Positions 1-5,591 of a DNA stretch of 6,046 nt are shown one piece after another. Numbering within the stretch: the stretch's first letter is position 1; each line of letters opens with the position of its first letter. The stretch comes from Streptosporangiaceae bacterium (GTDB taxonomy: Bacteria > Actinomycetota > Actinomycetes > Streptosporangiales > Streptosporangiaceae). Below the pieces are notes generated by a model. That model saw nothing but the letters and a program-made list of their open reading frames with translations, was not told the DNA's origin and made no database searches. The translations under genes and the position numbers were made by a program. The DNA is taken from the NCBI GenBank assembly GCA_030045215.1, contig JASIBJ010000408.1:1-6046 (forward strand). The letters run 5' to 3'.

Positions 1-1276
1 CCGGCACGATCGCGCGGCGAAACCCCATCCGCGCGGCCTCGGCCAGCCTGCGCTGGACCCCGGTCACGCGCCGGATCTCACCGGCCAGCCCGACCTCGCC
101 GATCGCGACAACCTCTGCCGGGATGCTGATGTTCGCCAGCGAGCTGGCGACCGCCAGCGCGAGCGCCAGATCCACCGAGGGCTCGCTCAGCCGGACACCG
201 CCGACGGTCGCGGCGAATATGTCACACTTGCCGATCTTGAGCTCCGCGCGCTGCTGCAGCACGGCAGTGATCATTCCGACTCTCGCGAAGTCCAGCCCCG
301 AGGTGACTCGCCGAGGATCGGCCCCGGTCTCGCAAACCAATGTCTGAACCTCGGCGACCAGCGGCCTGCGGCCCTCCAGCGTCACCGTGACGCACGTGCC
401 AGGAACCGGATCATTTCGCTGAGAAAGGAAGAGGCCACTGGGGTCGGGCAGTCCGACGAGGCCGTACTCACCGAGCTCGAAGCAGCCGATCTCGTCGGTG
501 GGGCCGAACCGGTTCTTCAGCGCCCTGACCATCCGCAACTGCCCGCGGGCGTCGCCCTCGAACTGCAGCACCACGTCGACAAGGTGCTCCAGTGTCCGCG
601 GCCCCGCCACCGAGCCGTCCTTGGTGACGTGGCCGACCACGACGGTGGTCAGGCTCCGCCGCTTGGCCAGCGCGGTCAGGGCTGCGGTGATCTCCCGCAC
701 CTGCGTCACGCCGCCGGGCACACCATCCACGCCAGCCGCACTGATCGTCTGCACGGAGTCGACGATGAGCAGGTCGGGGTTCACCGCCTCGACGTGCCCG
801 AGCAGCGCGCCGAAGTCGGTCTCGGCGGCCAGGTAGAGGCCGTCCGTGACCGCACCGATCCGATCCGCGCGCAGCCTTACCTGGGCGGCGGACTCCTCTC
901 CCGTGACATACAGCACCCGGCCGTGCCCGGCGGCTAGCGCACCGGCCTCCAGCAGCAGGGTCGACTTACCCACCCCGGGCTCGCCGGCCAGCAGTACTAC
1001 CGCCCCGCGGACAAGGCCGCCGCCCAGCACACGGTCCAGCTCACTCATGCCGGTTGGCTGCGCCCGCGCCGCGGCAGCGTCGACCCGTCCGATCGGCAGC
1101 GCCGCGAGCACCGGCGGAGCGGCCTTGAGCTGTGCCCGCGACCCCGCCCGGACCGGCGCCGCATCTGAGGGCCGCTCAGCGACCGTCCCCCAGGCCCCGC
1201 AGCCGCCGCAGCGACCCGCCCACTTGGTGCTCCGCCACCGACACTCCGCGCACTCATATACCGCCGCAGCGGCCAT
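1..1276 (-). CDS. radA: DNA repair protein RadA/Sms, 3' end cut by window edge
   Basis: RadA is a hexameric, RecA-related ATPase that promotes branch migration and processing of recombination intermediates in the cytoplasm. Reading the minus strand from ATG at 1276 gives 425 codons without a stop, running off the left edge; the usual length is about 450-470, so roughly 30-50 C-terminal residues are missing. In order: an N-terminal zinc finger with C9, C12, C23 and C26; a RecA-type core with Walker A GEPGVGKST (98-106), the TGEES segment (125-129), Walker B LLIVDS (D173) and PGGVTQVRE (187-195); the RadA signature KNRFG (254-258); then the Lon-protease-like domain from about 290, including the LSEPSVDLALALAVASS stretch. 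The ATG has no good Shine-Dalgarno; a GTG nine bases upstream (1285) is an equally good, leaderless start. It is transcribed away from the isomerase gene. Identification is firm; only the start is uncertain. Confidence 0.97.
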   Translation of the reverse strand, partial: MAAAAVYECAECRWRSTKWAGRCGGCGAWGTVAERPSDAAPVRAGSRAQLKAAPPVLAALPIGRVDAAAARAQPTGMSELDRVLGGGLVRGAVVLLAGEPGVGKSTLLLEAGALAAGHGRVLYVTGEESAAQVRLRADRIGAVTDGLYLAAETDFGALLGHVEAVNPDLLIVDSVQTISAAGVDGVPGGVTQVREITAALTALAKRRSLTTVVVGHVTKDGSVAGPRTLEHLVDVVLQFEGDARGQLRMVRALKNRFGPTDEIGCFELGEYGLVGLPDPSGLFLSQRNDPVPGTCVTVTLEGRRPLVAEVQTLVCETGADPRRVTSGLDFARVGMITAVLQQRAELKIGKCDIFAATVGGVRLSEPSVDLALALAVASSLANISIPAEVVAIGEVGLAGEIRRVTGVQRRLAEAARMGFRRAIVP

Positions 1277-1291
1277 CCTAGCCACGCTGGC

Positions 1292-1319
1292 ACCGTACCG
1301 GCGGCTGCCGACAGTCGGC
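1292..1319 (-). promoter_or_regulatory. Predicted leaderless radA promoter with palindrome over the -35
   Basis: On the minus strand a TAnnnT-type -10 box, TACGGT, lies at 1297-1292 and a -35-like GCCGAC at 1319-1314, 16 bases apart. Six bases after the -10 box comes GTG at 1285-1283, in frame with radA, the spacing expected of leaderless actinobacterial transcripts. The -35 element is one arm of a perfect inverted repeat, GCCGAC-A-GTCGGC (1307-1319), which could bind a regulator. It does not resemble the actinobacterial LexA box. The -35 is a poor match to TTGACA, so this is an inference from layout. Confidence 0.4.
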
Positions 1320-1422
1320 CGGGCTGCGCCGTACCCGCGGGCGCCGCAAGCCGGGCCTCCCGGCTCCGGCGCAGCTGCCCCGACACTCGCCCGCCGCGGC
1401 AAGCCTGGGAGCGCGGGCGGCA

Positions 1423-1428
1423 TAAGCT
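1423..1428 (+). promoter_or_regulatory. Possible -10 box for the isomerase gene
   Basis: TAAGCT fits the TAnnnT actinobacterial -10 pattern and would start transcription near 1435, about 12 bases before a strong Shine-Dalgarno. No convincing -35 is seen 16-18 bases upstream. Weak, but it is the only such box correctly placed for the plus-strand gene. Confidence 0.3.
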
Positions 1429-1446
1429 GGCAGTGATACCTGAGCA

Positions 1447-1454
1447 GAAGGAGA
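1447..1454 (+). promoter_or_regulatory. Strong Shine-Dalgarno (GAAGGAGA), badly placed for the GTG start
   Basis: GAAGGAGA is the best ribosome-binding match in the upstream region, but lies 22 bases before the chosen GTG at 1477. It is correctly spaced (about 5-6 bases) for an in-frame ATT at 1459 or for an out-of-frame TTG at 1460. It therefore decides how the isomerase start should be read: see the finding on this start. Confidence 0.6.
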
Positions 1455-1476
1455 CCCGATTGCGCAGGTCACTGGG

Positions 1477-2331
1477 GTGACAGGCATCCAAGTCGCGTTG
1501 TCGACGGCTTCGGTCTTCCCTGAGCGAGCCCCGGACGCGTTTGAGACCGCCGCCCGGCTGGGCTACGACGCCGTCGAGATCATGGTGACGGCCGATCCGG
1601 TCAGCCAGGACGCGGACGTGCTGCGCCGGCTGTCGGAGTACCACGGCATCCCGGTGGCAGCGGTACACGCGCCGAACCTGCTCGTCACCCAGCGGGTCTG
1701 GGGCCGCGACCCCTGGGCCAAGCTGGAGCGAGCCCGCGAGCTGGCAGAGGCCCTCGGGGCCAAGGTCGTCGTGGTGCACCCGCCGTTCCGCTGGCAGCGC
1801 GAGTATGCGAAGGACTTTGAGCTCGGCCTGGCCAGGATGACTCCGCAGGGTGACGTGGCCTTCGCCGTGGAGAACCTGTACCCGCTGCTGCGGGGTGAGA
1901 CCGAGGTGGGTGCCTACGCGCCGCACTGGAACCCGGTCGAGATGGATGTCCCGCACGCCACCCTCGACGTCTCGCATACCGCCGTCTCCGACTCGGACGT
2001 GCTCGCGATGGCCAAGCAGCTCGGCGGCCGCCTCAGCCACGTCCACCTGGGCGATGGCACCAAGCCTGGCCTGCCCGACGAGCACCTCGTGCCCGGCCGC
2101 GGCACCCAGCCCTGCGCCGAGCTGCTCGGGTGGCTCGGCTCGTCCGGATATGAGGGCATCGTGGTGCTTGAGGTCAGCACCCACCGGGCCCCCACGCTCG
2201 GGGACCGGCAAGCCGACCTGGCTGAGTCGCTCGAGTTCGCCCGCCGCCATCTGGCTGGCGGGGAACCGGTGGGCCCGGCCCGTTCCGGCTCTGACAGTTC
2301 AGGCGCGGGCAGCGGCCGCTACCGTCGGTAG
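1477..2331 (+). CDS. Sugar phosphate isomerase/epimerase-like TIM-barrel protein
   Basis: 284 residues from GTG, belonging to the xylose isomerase-like TIM-barrel superfamily (AP endonuclease family 2, PF01261), cytoplasmic metal-dependent enzymes that isomerise or epimerise sugars and sugar phosphates. Barrel-strand motifs are seen in order: YDAVEIM (30-36), VAAVHAP (60-66), VVVVHPP (97-103), FAVENLYP (129-136), ATLDVSHT (161-168), LSHVHLGDG (186-194), IVVLEVS (228-234). Probable metal ligands are E132, D164, H190 and E232, with H64, H101 and H167 also lining the site. From about residue 261 the tail is Gly/Ser/Arg-rich and probably disordered. The GTG has only a weak ribosome site; an in-frame ATT at 1459 would add six residues. 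Divergent from radA and convergent with dtd, it has no pathway partners here, so the substrate cannot be named. An endonuclease IV role is less likely, since that enzyme's fuller set of metal ligands is not evident. Confidence 0.85.
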   Translation: MTGIQVALSTASVFPERAPDAFETAARLGYDAVEIMVTADPVSQDADVLRRLSEYHGIPVAAVHAPNLLVTQRVWGRDPWAKLERARELAEALGAKVVVVHPPFRWQREYAKDFELGLARMTPQGDVAFAVENLYPLLRGETEVGAYAPHWNPVEMDVPHATLDVSHTAVSDSDVLAMAKQLGGRLSHVHLGDGTKPGLPDEHLVPGRGTQPCAELLGWLGSSGYEGIVVLEVSTHRAPTLGDRQADLAESLEFARRHLAGGEPVGPARSGSDSSGAGSGRYRR

Positions 2332-2332
2332 C
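2318..2332. terminator. Small hairpin at the convergent gene ends
   Basis: GCTACC-GTC-GGTAGC forms a perfect 6-base-pair stem with a 3-base loop, and its right arm contains the isomerase TAG stop. It is followed by an overlapping 12-base perfect palindrome AGCTCTAGAGCT (2330-2341) that carries both stop codons of the convergent genes. There is no T-tract on either strand. As the only structure between two genes 2 bases apart, it might help end transcription in both directions, but the stem is short. Confidence 0.25.
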
Positions 2333-2333
2333 T

Positions 2334-2759
2334 CTAGAGCTCCAGGATCAGCGTTACCGGACCGTCGTTGACGAGTTCAACCTGCATGGTCGCGCCGAAT
2401 ACCCCGGTCTGTACGCTTGCGCCCTGCTCGCGCAGTGCCTCGGTGAAGGCCAGCACCAGCGGCTCGGCGACCGGGCCGGGCGCCGCCGCCTGCCAGCTCG
2501 GCCGCCGCCCCTTGGCCGTGTCGGCGTACAGGGTGAACTGGCTGACGACCAGCAACGGCGCCCCGGCATCGGCGCACGACCGCTCGTCCGCCAGGATCCG
2601 CAAGTTGTAGATCTTGCGCGCCAGCGCAGCGGCGATGGCGCCGGAATCGGTGTGCGTGACGCCCAGCAGCACGAGCAGGCCGGGCGCGGGCAGCCGGGCG
2701 ATCACCTCGCCGGCCACGGTCACGCTAGCGGCGCTGGCACGCTGGACGACGGCTCGCAC
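2334..2759 (-). CDS. dtd: D-aminoacyl-tRNA deacylase
   Basis: DTD frees tRNA from mischarged D-amino acids (and glycine), a translation proofreading step in the cytoplasm; it acts as a dimer with one active site at each interface. The 141-residue product from GTG at 2759 begins MRAVVQRA, the usual family N-terminus, and carries both signatures: SQFTLY (73-78), followed by KGRRPSW, and NDGPVT (131-136) with the Gly-cisPro pair G133-P134 that excludes L-amino acids. An ATG six codons upstream (2777) is in frame, but would place non-conserved residues ahead of the family start. Neither start has a purine-rich ribosome site; a -10-like GACAAT (2773-2768, minus strand) eight bases before the GTG suggests a leaderless or very short-leader message. 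Relative to proteobacterial DTD a few residues are missing around 60-66 ([10 protein letters not shown]), as is normal for actinobacterial forms. Confidence 0.95.
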   Translation of the reverse strand: MRAVVQRASAASVTVAGEVIARLPAPGLLVLLGVTHTDSGAIAAALARKIYNLRILADERSCADAGAPLLVVSQFTLYADTAKGRRPSWQAAAPGPVAEPLVLAFTEALREQGASVQTGVFGATMQVELVNDGPVTLILEL

Positions 2760-2782
2760 GAGAAGGCATTGTCGCATGGGGT

Positions 2783-2837
2783 GAGCGAGCCGGAGCGGCG
2801 CGGCGCATCAGCGCGACGCGACGGCTGAGCGGGAAGC
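2783..2837. repeat. Intergenic direct repeat, short version (unit 1)
   Basis: This unit is made of element A (2783-2806, 24 bases) fused to element B (2800-2837, 38 bases), which share the 7 bases GCGGCGC at 2800-2806. Both elements recur exactly in unit 2, A at 2841-2864 and B at 2902-2939. Element B contains an inverted pair TCAGC/GCTGA (2808-2812 and 2824-2828) around an 11-base GC-rich loop. The unit lies in the dtd/BKACE divergent gap and is not part of a recognisable gene. A member of a dispersed intergenic repeat family is possible, but only these copies are visible. Confidence 0.9.
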
Positions 2838-2840
2838 CAG

Positions 2841-2939
2841 GAGCGAGCCGGAGCGGCGCGGCGCTGCCTGGACTGAGGAGCGGGGTTTGCGACGAGGGAA
2901 GGCGGCGCATCAGCGCGACGCGACGGCTGAGCGGGAAGC
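2841..2939. repeat. Intergenic direct repeat, long version (unit 2)
   Basis: This copy starts three bases after unit 1. It holds the exact 24-base element A (2841-2864), a 37-base stretch absent from unit 1 (2865-2901), and the exact 38-base element B (2902-2939). GCGGCGC occurs at both ends of the extra segment (2858-2864 and 2902-2908). Deleting 44 bases between these 7-base repeats gives the unit 1 structure exactly, so unit 2 looks like the parental form. It ends 18 bases before the presumed -10 box of the BKACE operon. Confidence 0.9.
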
Positions 2940-2957
2940 AGAGAACGCCCAGCGGCA

Positions 2958-2963
2958 TAGACT
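2958..2963 (+). promoter_or_regulatory. Probable -10 box of the BKACE-asparaginase operon
   Basis: TAGACT fits TAnnnT and would start transcription near 2970, giving a leader of about 32 bases that contains the Shine-Dalgarno. No good -35 is seen; the -35 position (about 2935-2940) falls on the last bases of the second repeat unit. A second box, TAGCTT at 2968-2973, is also possible. Confidence 0.4.
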
Positions 2964-2987
2964 GCGGTAGCTTTCGTGCGCGCCGTC

Positions 2988-2996
2988 GAGGAGGGG
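2988..2996 (+). promoter_or_regulatory. Shine-Dalgarno that fixes the BKACE start at TTG
   Basis: GAGGAGGGG contains a perfect AGGAGG core (2989-2994). It is 7 bases from TTG at 3002 and 13 bases from ATG at 3008, so the TTG is the better start, adding Met-Ala ahead of the ATG. Confidence 0.75.
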
Positions 2997-3001
2997 CATC
3001 A

Positions 3002-3868
3002 TTGGCCATGACTACTGACAATGCCAAGCCCGCCAAGGGCGGGCCCGCCACGTTGATCACCGTCGCCCCGACCGGCGCCGAGTCCGAGAAGGCTAACGTT
3101 CCCGCGCTCCCGGTGACGCTCGACGAGCTGGTCACGACGGCTAAGGAATGCGCCGCGGCGGGTGCCGCCGTGATTCACGTGCACATCAGGGACGCGCAGG
3201 CAAAGCCGACTCTGGACCCGGGGCGGCTGACCGACACCGTCTACGCCCTGCGCGAGTCCACCGACCTGATCGTCCAGCTTTCTACCGGCGGCGCGGTCAC
3301 CGATCCCTACGAGCGGCGGCTCGTCGTGCTCGACGCTCGCCCGGACGCGTGCTCTCTCACCTGCGGCACGGTGAACTTCGGCGACGACGTGTTCATGAAC
3401 CCATGGGGCTTCATCCGCGAGCTGTACGCGAAGACGCAGGAGTACGGTGTCGTGCCGGAGTTCGAGCTGTTCGACCTCGGGCATATCGCGACCCTGCACA
3501 GGCTGCTCGCGGAGATGGGACCGCCGGCCGGCGGGCACGTGCACTGCGACCTGGTGATGGGCGTGCCGGGCGGCATGCCAGGGGATGCAGCCACGCTGGT
3601 CTCGGCCGTTGCCGCGCTGCCCGCCGGCGCTACCTGGTCGGCAACTGGTATCGGCCGCACCACGCTGCCGGTCATGCTGGCCGCCCTGTCGGCCGGCGGG
3701 CACCTGCGGGTCGGCATGGAGGACACGGTGACCTTCTCCCGCGGTCGCCCCGTGGCGAGCAATGCCGAACTCGTCGAACGCGCGGCCACGCTGGCCGCGC
3801 TGTCGCAGCGCCCCGCCATGTCACCGACCGCGGCCAGGCAGATGCTGGGGGTGCCCGATTCTCGCTGA
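3002..3868 (+). CDS. BKACE-family beta-keto acid cleavage enzyme (DUF849)
   Basis: 288 residues of the BKACE family (PF05853), zinc-dependent TIM-barrel enzymes that condense a beta-keto acid with acetyl-CoA and split it to acetoacetate plus a new CoA ester. The founding member acts on 3-keto-5-aminohexanoate in lysine fermentation. Motifs in order: ITVAPTGA (19-26), the zinc-binding HVHIRD with H59 and H61, QLSTGG (92-97), LTCGTVNFG (119-127), EFELFDLGH (153-161), VMGVPGGMP (185-193), GIGR (216-219), HLRVGMED (234-241), and SNAELVER (253-260). E240 is the third zinc ligand; R236 and D241 keep the spacing of R226, E230 and D231 as I recall them for the characterised enzyme. All catalytic positions look intact, so the protein should be active. 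The substrate cannot be told: no lysine-fermentation genes are nearby. It is first in an operon, its stop lying 7 bases before the asparaginase GTG. Confidence 0.93.
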   Translation: MAMTTDNAKPAKGGPATLITVAPTGAESEKANVPALPVTLDELVTTAKECAAAGAAVIHVHIRDAQAKPTLDPGRLTDTVYALRESTDLIVQLSTGGAVTDPYERRLVVLDARPDACSLTCGTVNFGDDVFMNPWGFIRELYAKTQEYGVVPEFELFDLGHIATLHRLLAEMGPPAGGHVHCDLVMGVPGGMPGDAATLVSAVAALPAGATWSATGIGRTTLPVMLAALSAGGHLRVGMEDTVTFSRGRPVASNAELVERAATLAALSQRPAMSPTAARQMLGVPDSR

Positions 3869-3875
3869 CAATCCC

Positions 3876-4847
3876 GTGCTGGCCGAGGTAGTCAGGTCCG
3901 GATTCACAGAGTCCCGTCACCGGGGCAGCGCGGTCACGCTGGCAGCGGACGGCCGGGTCCTGCTGGCCGCTGGCGCTGCCGGCGAGCCCATGTTCCCCAG
4001 GTCGTCTAATAAGCCACTGCAGGCCGTGGGGATGTTGCGCTGCGGCCTGCGGCTGGACGGCAACCTGCTCGCCCTGGCTGCGGCCAGTCACTCGGGCGAG
4101 GACTTTCACGTTGCCGGGGTGCGGGAAATCCTGGCGTCCGTCGGCCTGACCGAGGACGCGCTGCAGTGCCCGCCGGACTGGCCGCTGGATGAGCAGTCGT
4201 TGCATGCCCTGATCAGGGCAGGCGGCACTCCTGATCGGGTGCACATGAACTGCAGCGGCAAGCACGCGGCCATGCTGGCGACCTGCGTGGTCAACGGCTG
4301 GCCGACGCAGACATACCGCGATCCCGAGCATCCGCTGCAGGTCCGGATCGGGCAGACGGTCTCCGAACTGGCCGGGGAGCCGGTGGCGGCGGTCGGCGTT
4401 GACGGTTGCGGCGCCCCGCTGTTTGCGATCTCGGTGCTCGGCCTGGCCAGGGCGTTCCGCAACGTGGTGCTCGGCCCCTCGGGCTCGAACGAGCGCAAGG
4501 TGGCCGACGCGATGCGGGCCTACCCGGCTTGGACCTCGGGGACGACCAGGCCCGAGCGGCGGCTCATGGACGCGGTGCCCGGACTCCTGCTGAAGGGCGG
4601 CGCCGAGGGCGTGGACGGGTTTGCGCTAGCCGACGGGCGAGCAGGCGCGCTGAAGATCGAGGACGGGGCGCCGCGCGGCCGAGTGCCCGTCACGGTCGCG
4701 CTACTGCGCGAGCTTGGAGCCGAGAGCGAGCCCGGCGCCGACGCAGCCGCCCTGGCCGAGCTGGCCCGCACGGAGGTCACCGGCGGCGGAGAACCCGTCG
4801 GCGAGATCCGGGCCACCCTGCCCCTGGCCGCCGCCGCCGTCGGCTGA
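3876..4847 (+). CDS. L-asparaginase, ReAV-like (asparaginase II, PF06089) family
   Basis: Hydrolyses asparagine, or a related amide, to aspartate and ammonia. This family is unrelated to the EcAII and plant-type asparaginases and resembles beta-lactamases/glutaminases; Rhizobium etli ReAV is its structural model. 323 residues from GTG: LAEVVRSGFTE at the start; SSNKPLQ with the SxxK pair S43/K46; SHSGED (71-76), supplying the second serine; NCSGKHAAM with C126 and K129; DGCGAP with C178. These match ReAV's S48, K51, S80, C135, K138 and C189. The SGTTRPER and LLLKGGAEGVDGFA segments further on are also family features. No signal peptide is seen, so it is probably cytoplasmic. There is no ribosome site before GTG; translation may be coupled to the BKACE stop 7 bases upstream. 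An in-frame ATT at 3858, six bases after GGGGGTG, would give a more family-like N-terminus. Alanine- and proline-rich C-terminus. Confidence 0.93.
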   Translation: MLAEVVRSGFTESRHRGSAVTLAADGRVLLAAGAAGEPMFPRSSNKPLQAVGMLRCGLRLDGNLLALAAASHSGEDFHVAGVREILASVGLTEDALQCPPDWPLDEQSLHALIRAGGTPDRVHMNCSGKHAAMLATCVVNGWPTQTYRDPEHPLQVRIGQTVSELAGEPVAAVGVDGCGAPLFAISVLGLARAFRNVVLGPSGSNERKVADAMRAYPAWTSGTTRPERRLMDAVPGLLLKGGAEGVDGFALADGRAGALKIEDGAPRGRVPVTVALLRELGAESEPGADAAALAELARTEVTGGGEPVGEIRATLPLAAAAVG

Positions 4848-4868
4848 CCCACGCATCTAATGCCTCGG

Positions 4869-4888
4869 TGCTAGCTGTCGTGTTAGCA
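4869..4888. promoter_or_regulatory. Inverted repeat, likely operator of the XRE regulator
   Basis: TGCTAGC and GTTAGCA, separated by 6 bases, form a 20-base near-palindrome with 6 of 7 positions matching. It overlaps the -35 region of the leaderless promoter before the XRE gene. XRE repressors often bind short palindromes over their own promoters, so autoregulation is the simplest reading. Binding is inferred from position only. Confidence 0.45.
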
Positions 4889-4910
4889 TCTGCAAGCGCT
4901 TAGGTACACT
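4882..4910 (+). promoter_or_regulatory. Leaderless promoter of the XRE regulator
   Basis: TACACT at 4905-4910 fits the TAnnnT -10 consensus and is exactly 6 bases before ATG 4917; a GTTAGC/TTAGCA -35-like element lies at 4882-4888. There is no Shine-Dalgarno before the ATG, which supports a transcript starting at or next to the start codon. This is the best-formed promoter in the window. Confidence 0.6.
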
Positions 4911-4916
4911 GGTGAT

Positions 4917-5582
4917 ATGAGCCCGGTCAATGTCAGCGCTATCGGCGCGTATATCCGTGAACAGCGGGAGCAGGCCAAGATCTCGCTCCGCCAGCTTGCG
5001 CAGTCGGCCGGCATCTCCAACCCGTACCTGAGCCAGATCGAACGCGGGCTACGGCGACCCAGTGCCGACATCCTGCAGCAGATCGCCAAGGGGTTGCGGA
5101 TCTCGGCTGAGGCCCTCTACGTCCAGGCCGGCTTCCTGGAGGACCGGCCGCCAGGATCGGTGGTCCGCGAGGCCGTCCTGACCGACCAGGAACTGACCGA
5201 GCGGCAGAAGCAGATGCTGATCGAGATCTACGAGTCGTTCCGCAAGGAGACCGCGATGACGAGGGCCGACGCGGCCGCCGTCATCGACGATCAGGCCGGC
5301 TTCGAACCGGACGAAGCCGCACTTATATGGCCAGAAGATCATAAGCCCACCGAGATCACGTCGCGGCGGCGGCTCGCGATCGCGGCGGAGTCGCAGGACG
5401 ACTCCGGCCCGCTCCCCGGGGTGCGCGACGCTCAGGACGCGAAAACAGCTGAGGTCTGGAAGGCGAGCACCGTGGCCGAGGACGAGGCTGTTCCGGACTC
5501 CGAATCCGACGACGATGGCGAAGAATCCGAGAGTACAGGCGGGACAATCCATCCGTTCCCGCCACCGGCTAGCAACAGGTAG
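4917..5582 (+). CDS. XRE-family transcriptional regulator, Rv0474-like, with acidic tail
   Basis: 221 residues. An N-terminal XRE/Cro-C1 helix-turn-helix domain spans about 9-71: IGAYIREQREQAKISLRQLA, then the turn-recognition segment SAGISNPYLSQIERG (30-44) and the RRPSADILQQIAKGL helix. It closely resembles mycobacterial Rv0474, from memory a DNA-binding protein of about 140 residues reported as copper-responsive and acting on an RNA polymerase gene. A short helix, TERQKQMLIEIYESFRKE (94-111), probably aids dimer formation. Residues 115-221 have no recognisable domain and are strongly acidic near 187-206 (EDEAVPDSESDDDGEESES), ending HPFPPPASNR. The tail makes it much longer than Rv0474. 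ATG has no Shine-Dalgarno but sits 6 bases after a -10 box. The downstream DUF2516 gene starts 9 bases after its stop, so they are likely cotranscribed. Regulator identity is solid; its targets are inferred. Confidence 0.92.
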   Translation: MSPVNVSAIGAYIREQREQAKISLRQLAQSAGISNPYLSQIERGLRRPSADILQQIAKGLRISAEALYVQAGFLEDRPPGSVVREAVLTDQELTERQKQMLIEIYESFRKETAMTRADAAAVIDDQAGFEPDEAALIWPEDHKPTEITSRRRLAIAAESQDDSGPLPGVRDAQDAKTAEVWKASTVAEDEAVPDSESDDDGEESESTGGTIHPFPPPASNR

Positions 5583-5591
5583 CGTGACGCC

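Noticed and set aside
123..1436. Several plus-strand open frames across the radA region
   Set aside because: They are opposite-strand shadows of radA; the minus-strand frame has the zinc finger, Walker motifs and KNRFG, while these have no recognisable domain.
1045..2250. A 401-codon minus-strand open frame opposite the isomerase gene and overlapping the radA 5' region
   Set aside because: It lies antisense to the isomerase, runs through the divergent promoter region and overlaps radA in another frame; the product is Arg/Gly-rich without domains. High GC makes long antisense frames common.
2568..2588. Apparent deletion in DTD near [10 protein letters not shown]
   Set aside because: The shorter loop is normal for actinobacterial DTD and the catalytic motifs are intact, so it is not a defect.
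2783..2939. CRISPR-like repeats
   Set aside because: Only two copies of each element, unequal spacing, shared fused elements and no cas genes; this is a duplicated intergenic repeat.
2725..3135. Minus-strand open frame in which [12 protein letters not shown] occurs twice
   Set aside because: The repeat in the protein is just the 38-base DNA repeat read in frame; it overlaps both dtd and BKACE and has no start context or domain.
2999..3819. Long minus-strand frames opposite the BKACE gene
   Set aside because: Antisense shadows; the plus-strand frame has every BKACE motif and a strong Shine-Dalgarno.
3762..3875. 38-residue N-terminal extension of the asparaginase frame from ATG 3762
   Set aside because: It overlaps the BKACE coding end, is Arg/Pro-rich and unlike the family N-terminus; the conserved block starts at the GTG at 3876.
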